Origin: an uncultured Clostridia bacterium
GTDB lineage: Bacteria; Bacillota; Clostridia; UMGS1883
DNA: 5,694 nt
Direction of reading: 5' to 3'
Assembly (NCBI GenBank): GCA_947630525.1
Contig: CANRHW010000105.1
Coordinates: forward strand, 1 to 5,694
Every line of letters starts with the position of its first letter. Position 1 is the first letter of the stretch. This document shows, in pieces, positions 4,285-5,694 of this stretch. Below the pieces are notes generated by a model. That model saw only the letters and a program-made list of their open reading frames with translations. It made no database searches and had not been told where the DNA came from. A program made the position numbers and the translations under genes.

Positions 4285-5694
4285 AAAGATTTTTAAAGTA
4301 CCTCAATGGCGCATGGTTGGCGGTGTTTCTTGCGCCAGCAATGATGATACTTGAGGTTTACTGTGATCTGCGCCAGCCGGACATAATGGCCAAAATCGTT
4401 GACGTGGGCATACAGGGAGGGGCCGGAACGGGCTATATCCTTAATCAGGGCGTTCAGATGGTGCTGACGGCGCTGATAGGCTTTATCGGCGGCTCGGGCA
4501 GTCTGTATTTCGCCACAAAGGCCAGCCAGCACTTCGGCCACGGACTGCGAAAGGATATATTCCACAAAATACAGGAATTTTCTTTTGCCAATATTGACCA
4601 CTTTTCCAGCGCGTCGCTTGTCACCCGCAATACCAACGACGTTGTTACGCTGATGATGATAGTCGGTATGGCTTTGCGCATGCTTGTGCGTGCGCCAATG
4701 ACGTTTTTGGGCGGCATTATCCATGCCGTCAACATCAACGCCGAGCTCGCCATGATTTTGGCCGTATCCATTCCGCTGCTGCTAATTACTATTTTCCTGG
4801 TAGTGCGCAAGACTTTCCCTCTGTTCAGCCAGGTACAGTATAAGCTTGACCGGGTGAACGCCGTAATTCAGGAAAACCTGACGGGCATCAGAGTAGTAAA
4901 GGCCTTTGACCGTGCCCAGCACGAAAACGACCGCTTCGGCGAAGCGAATAACGAATATGTTCAGCTCTCTATCAAGGCCAATCAGATAATGTCGTTCATG
5001 ATGCCCATTATCACTATGATAATGAACGTCACCGTAGTAGCCGTGCTTTGGATAGGCGCGAGACTGGTCGGCGCGGGCGAAATGAAGGTCGGCCTGGTAA
5101 ACGCATTTATCCAGTACATAATGAGAATACTCAGCTCGCTCACAATGATGAGCATGATGTTCATGGGCCTTTCAAGGGCACAGGCCAGCGCAAGGCGTAT
5201 TTCCGAGGTATTGGACGAAAAAATTGATATCGTTTCGCCTGACCGTCCTAAGGCGGACAAGGTTGAAAAGGGCGGCGTAGAATTTAAGGACGTGTCCTTC
5301 CGTTACCGCGGGGCGGGCGGCGACCCCGCTATCCGCCACATCAGCTTTAAGGCCGAACCCGGAGAGATCGTCGCCATACTGGGCTCCACCGGCTGCGGCA
5401 AATCCACGCTTGTGAACCTTATTCCGCGACTTTACGACGCTACCGAAGGCGAGGTGCTTGTTGACGGCATCAACGTTCGGGATTATGACGTTGAGGGCCT
5501 CCGCCGCGGTATTGGCATGGTGCTGCAAAACGTTATTTTGTTCACCGGCACCATCTCCGACAATCTGCGCTGGGGCAAGGGCGACGCTACCGATGAAGAG
5601 GTAAAGGAAGCTGCCGTTATGGCCCAGGCTGACGAGTTTATCTGCAAGAACCCCGACGGTTACAACGCCATGCTGGGCCAGATGGGCGTCAATT
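4281..5694 (+). CDS. ABC half-transporter (membrane domain plus ATPase), multidrug-type exporter, cut by the window end
   Basis: 471 codons are present with no stop before the window edge. The protein starts MKRFLKYLNGAWLAVFLAPAMM. An exporter-type membrane domain of about six helices (residues ~10-310) contains coupling segments such as GHGLRKDIFHKIQEFSFANIDHF and LTGIRVVKAFDRAQHE. The ATPase domain begins near 330 (GVEFKDVSFRYRG, with the A-loop aromatic). Walker A is GSTGCGKST at 368-376 and the Q-loop glutamine is Q416 in MVLQNVILFTGTISDNLRWG. The visible end QMGVN is where LSGGQ normally follows, so the signature, Walker B and H-loop lie outside. The layout is that of LmrA/MsbA-like type IV exporters. 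In Firmicutes a MarR gene followed by such a gene often leads to a second half-transporter forming a heterodimer; that is inference here. The substrate is unknown. A purine-rich GGAAAGGA (4264-4271) precedes the start, which overlaps the marR stop. Confidence 0.93.
   Translation, partial: MKRFLKYLNGAWLAVFLAPAMMILEVYCDLRQPDIMAKIVDVGIQGGAGTGYILNQGVQMVLTALIGFIGGSGSLYFATKASQHFGHGLRKDIFHKIQEFSFANIDHFSSASLVTRNTNDVVTLMMIVGMALRMLVRAPMTFLGGIIHAVNINAELAMILAVSIPLLLITIFLVVRKTFPLFSQVQYKLDRVNAVIQENLTGIRVVKAFDRAQHENDRFGEANNEYVQLSIKANQIMSFMMPIITMIMNVTVVAVLWIGARLVGAGEMKVGLVNAFIQYIMRILSSLTMMSMMFMGLSRAQASARRISEVLDEKIDIVSPDRPKADKVEKGGVEFKDVSFRYRGAGGDPAIRHISFKAEPGEIVAILGSTGCGKSTLVNLIPRLYDATEGEVLVDGINVRDYDVEGLRRGIGMVLQNVILFTGTISDNLRWGKGDATDEEVKEAAVMAQADEFICKNPDGYNAMLGQMGVN

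Noticed and set aside
4293..5528. Several minus-strand open frames under the ABC transporter gene
   Set aside because: They lie opposite a coding frame with clear ABC motifs and lack start signals.

Overview
The window looks like chromosomal DNA of a spore-forming member of the Clostridia (Firmicutes), perhaps an Oscillospiraceae/Ruminococcaceae-like gut lineage. The grounds are a CotJ spore-coat operon, strong AGGAGG ribosome binding sites, textbook TTGACA/TATAAT promoters, hairpin-plus-U-tract terminators, tRNA genes with encoded CCA, and an ammonium channel fused to a PII protein. The genus cannot be fixed from this sequence.

Left part (1-2311, + strand): a roughly 200-base leader with two terminator-like hairpins precedes a 582-residue Amt-PII fusion gene. 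A strong terminator follows at 2055-2088, then a 61-residue orphan gene (2126-2311).

Middle part: a minus-strand cotJ operon runs cotJA (2691-2921), cotJB (2443-2691), then a cotJC start. The cotJC frame keeps its ribosome binding site and the first ~34 family-like residues but stops after 36 codons (2314-2424), at a junction next to the convergent orphan gene. A divergent gene at 3085-3297 encodes a small Cys-rich protein with its own promoter. A two-gene tRNA operon on the minus strand (Asp-GTC, then Thr-GGT) is driven by a perfect consensus promoter. It shares a bidirectional terminator with the Cys-rich protein gene.

Right part (3768 to end, + strand): a MarR-family regulator and an ABC half-transporter overlap by four bases. 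Two 12-bp palindromes sit on the -10 box of their promoter, which suggests an autoregulated export operon. The ABC gene is cut by the window edge just before the expected LSGGQ signature.

Main points of interest: the Amt-PII fusion with a changed T-loop, its tandem hairpin leader, the broken cotJC (an unlisted short reading frame), and the MarR double palindrome. I saw no CRISPR array, transposase, phage gene or clearly new multi-gene system.
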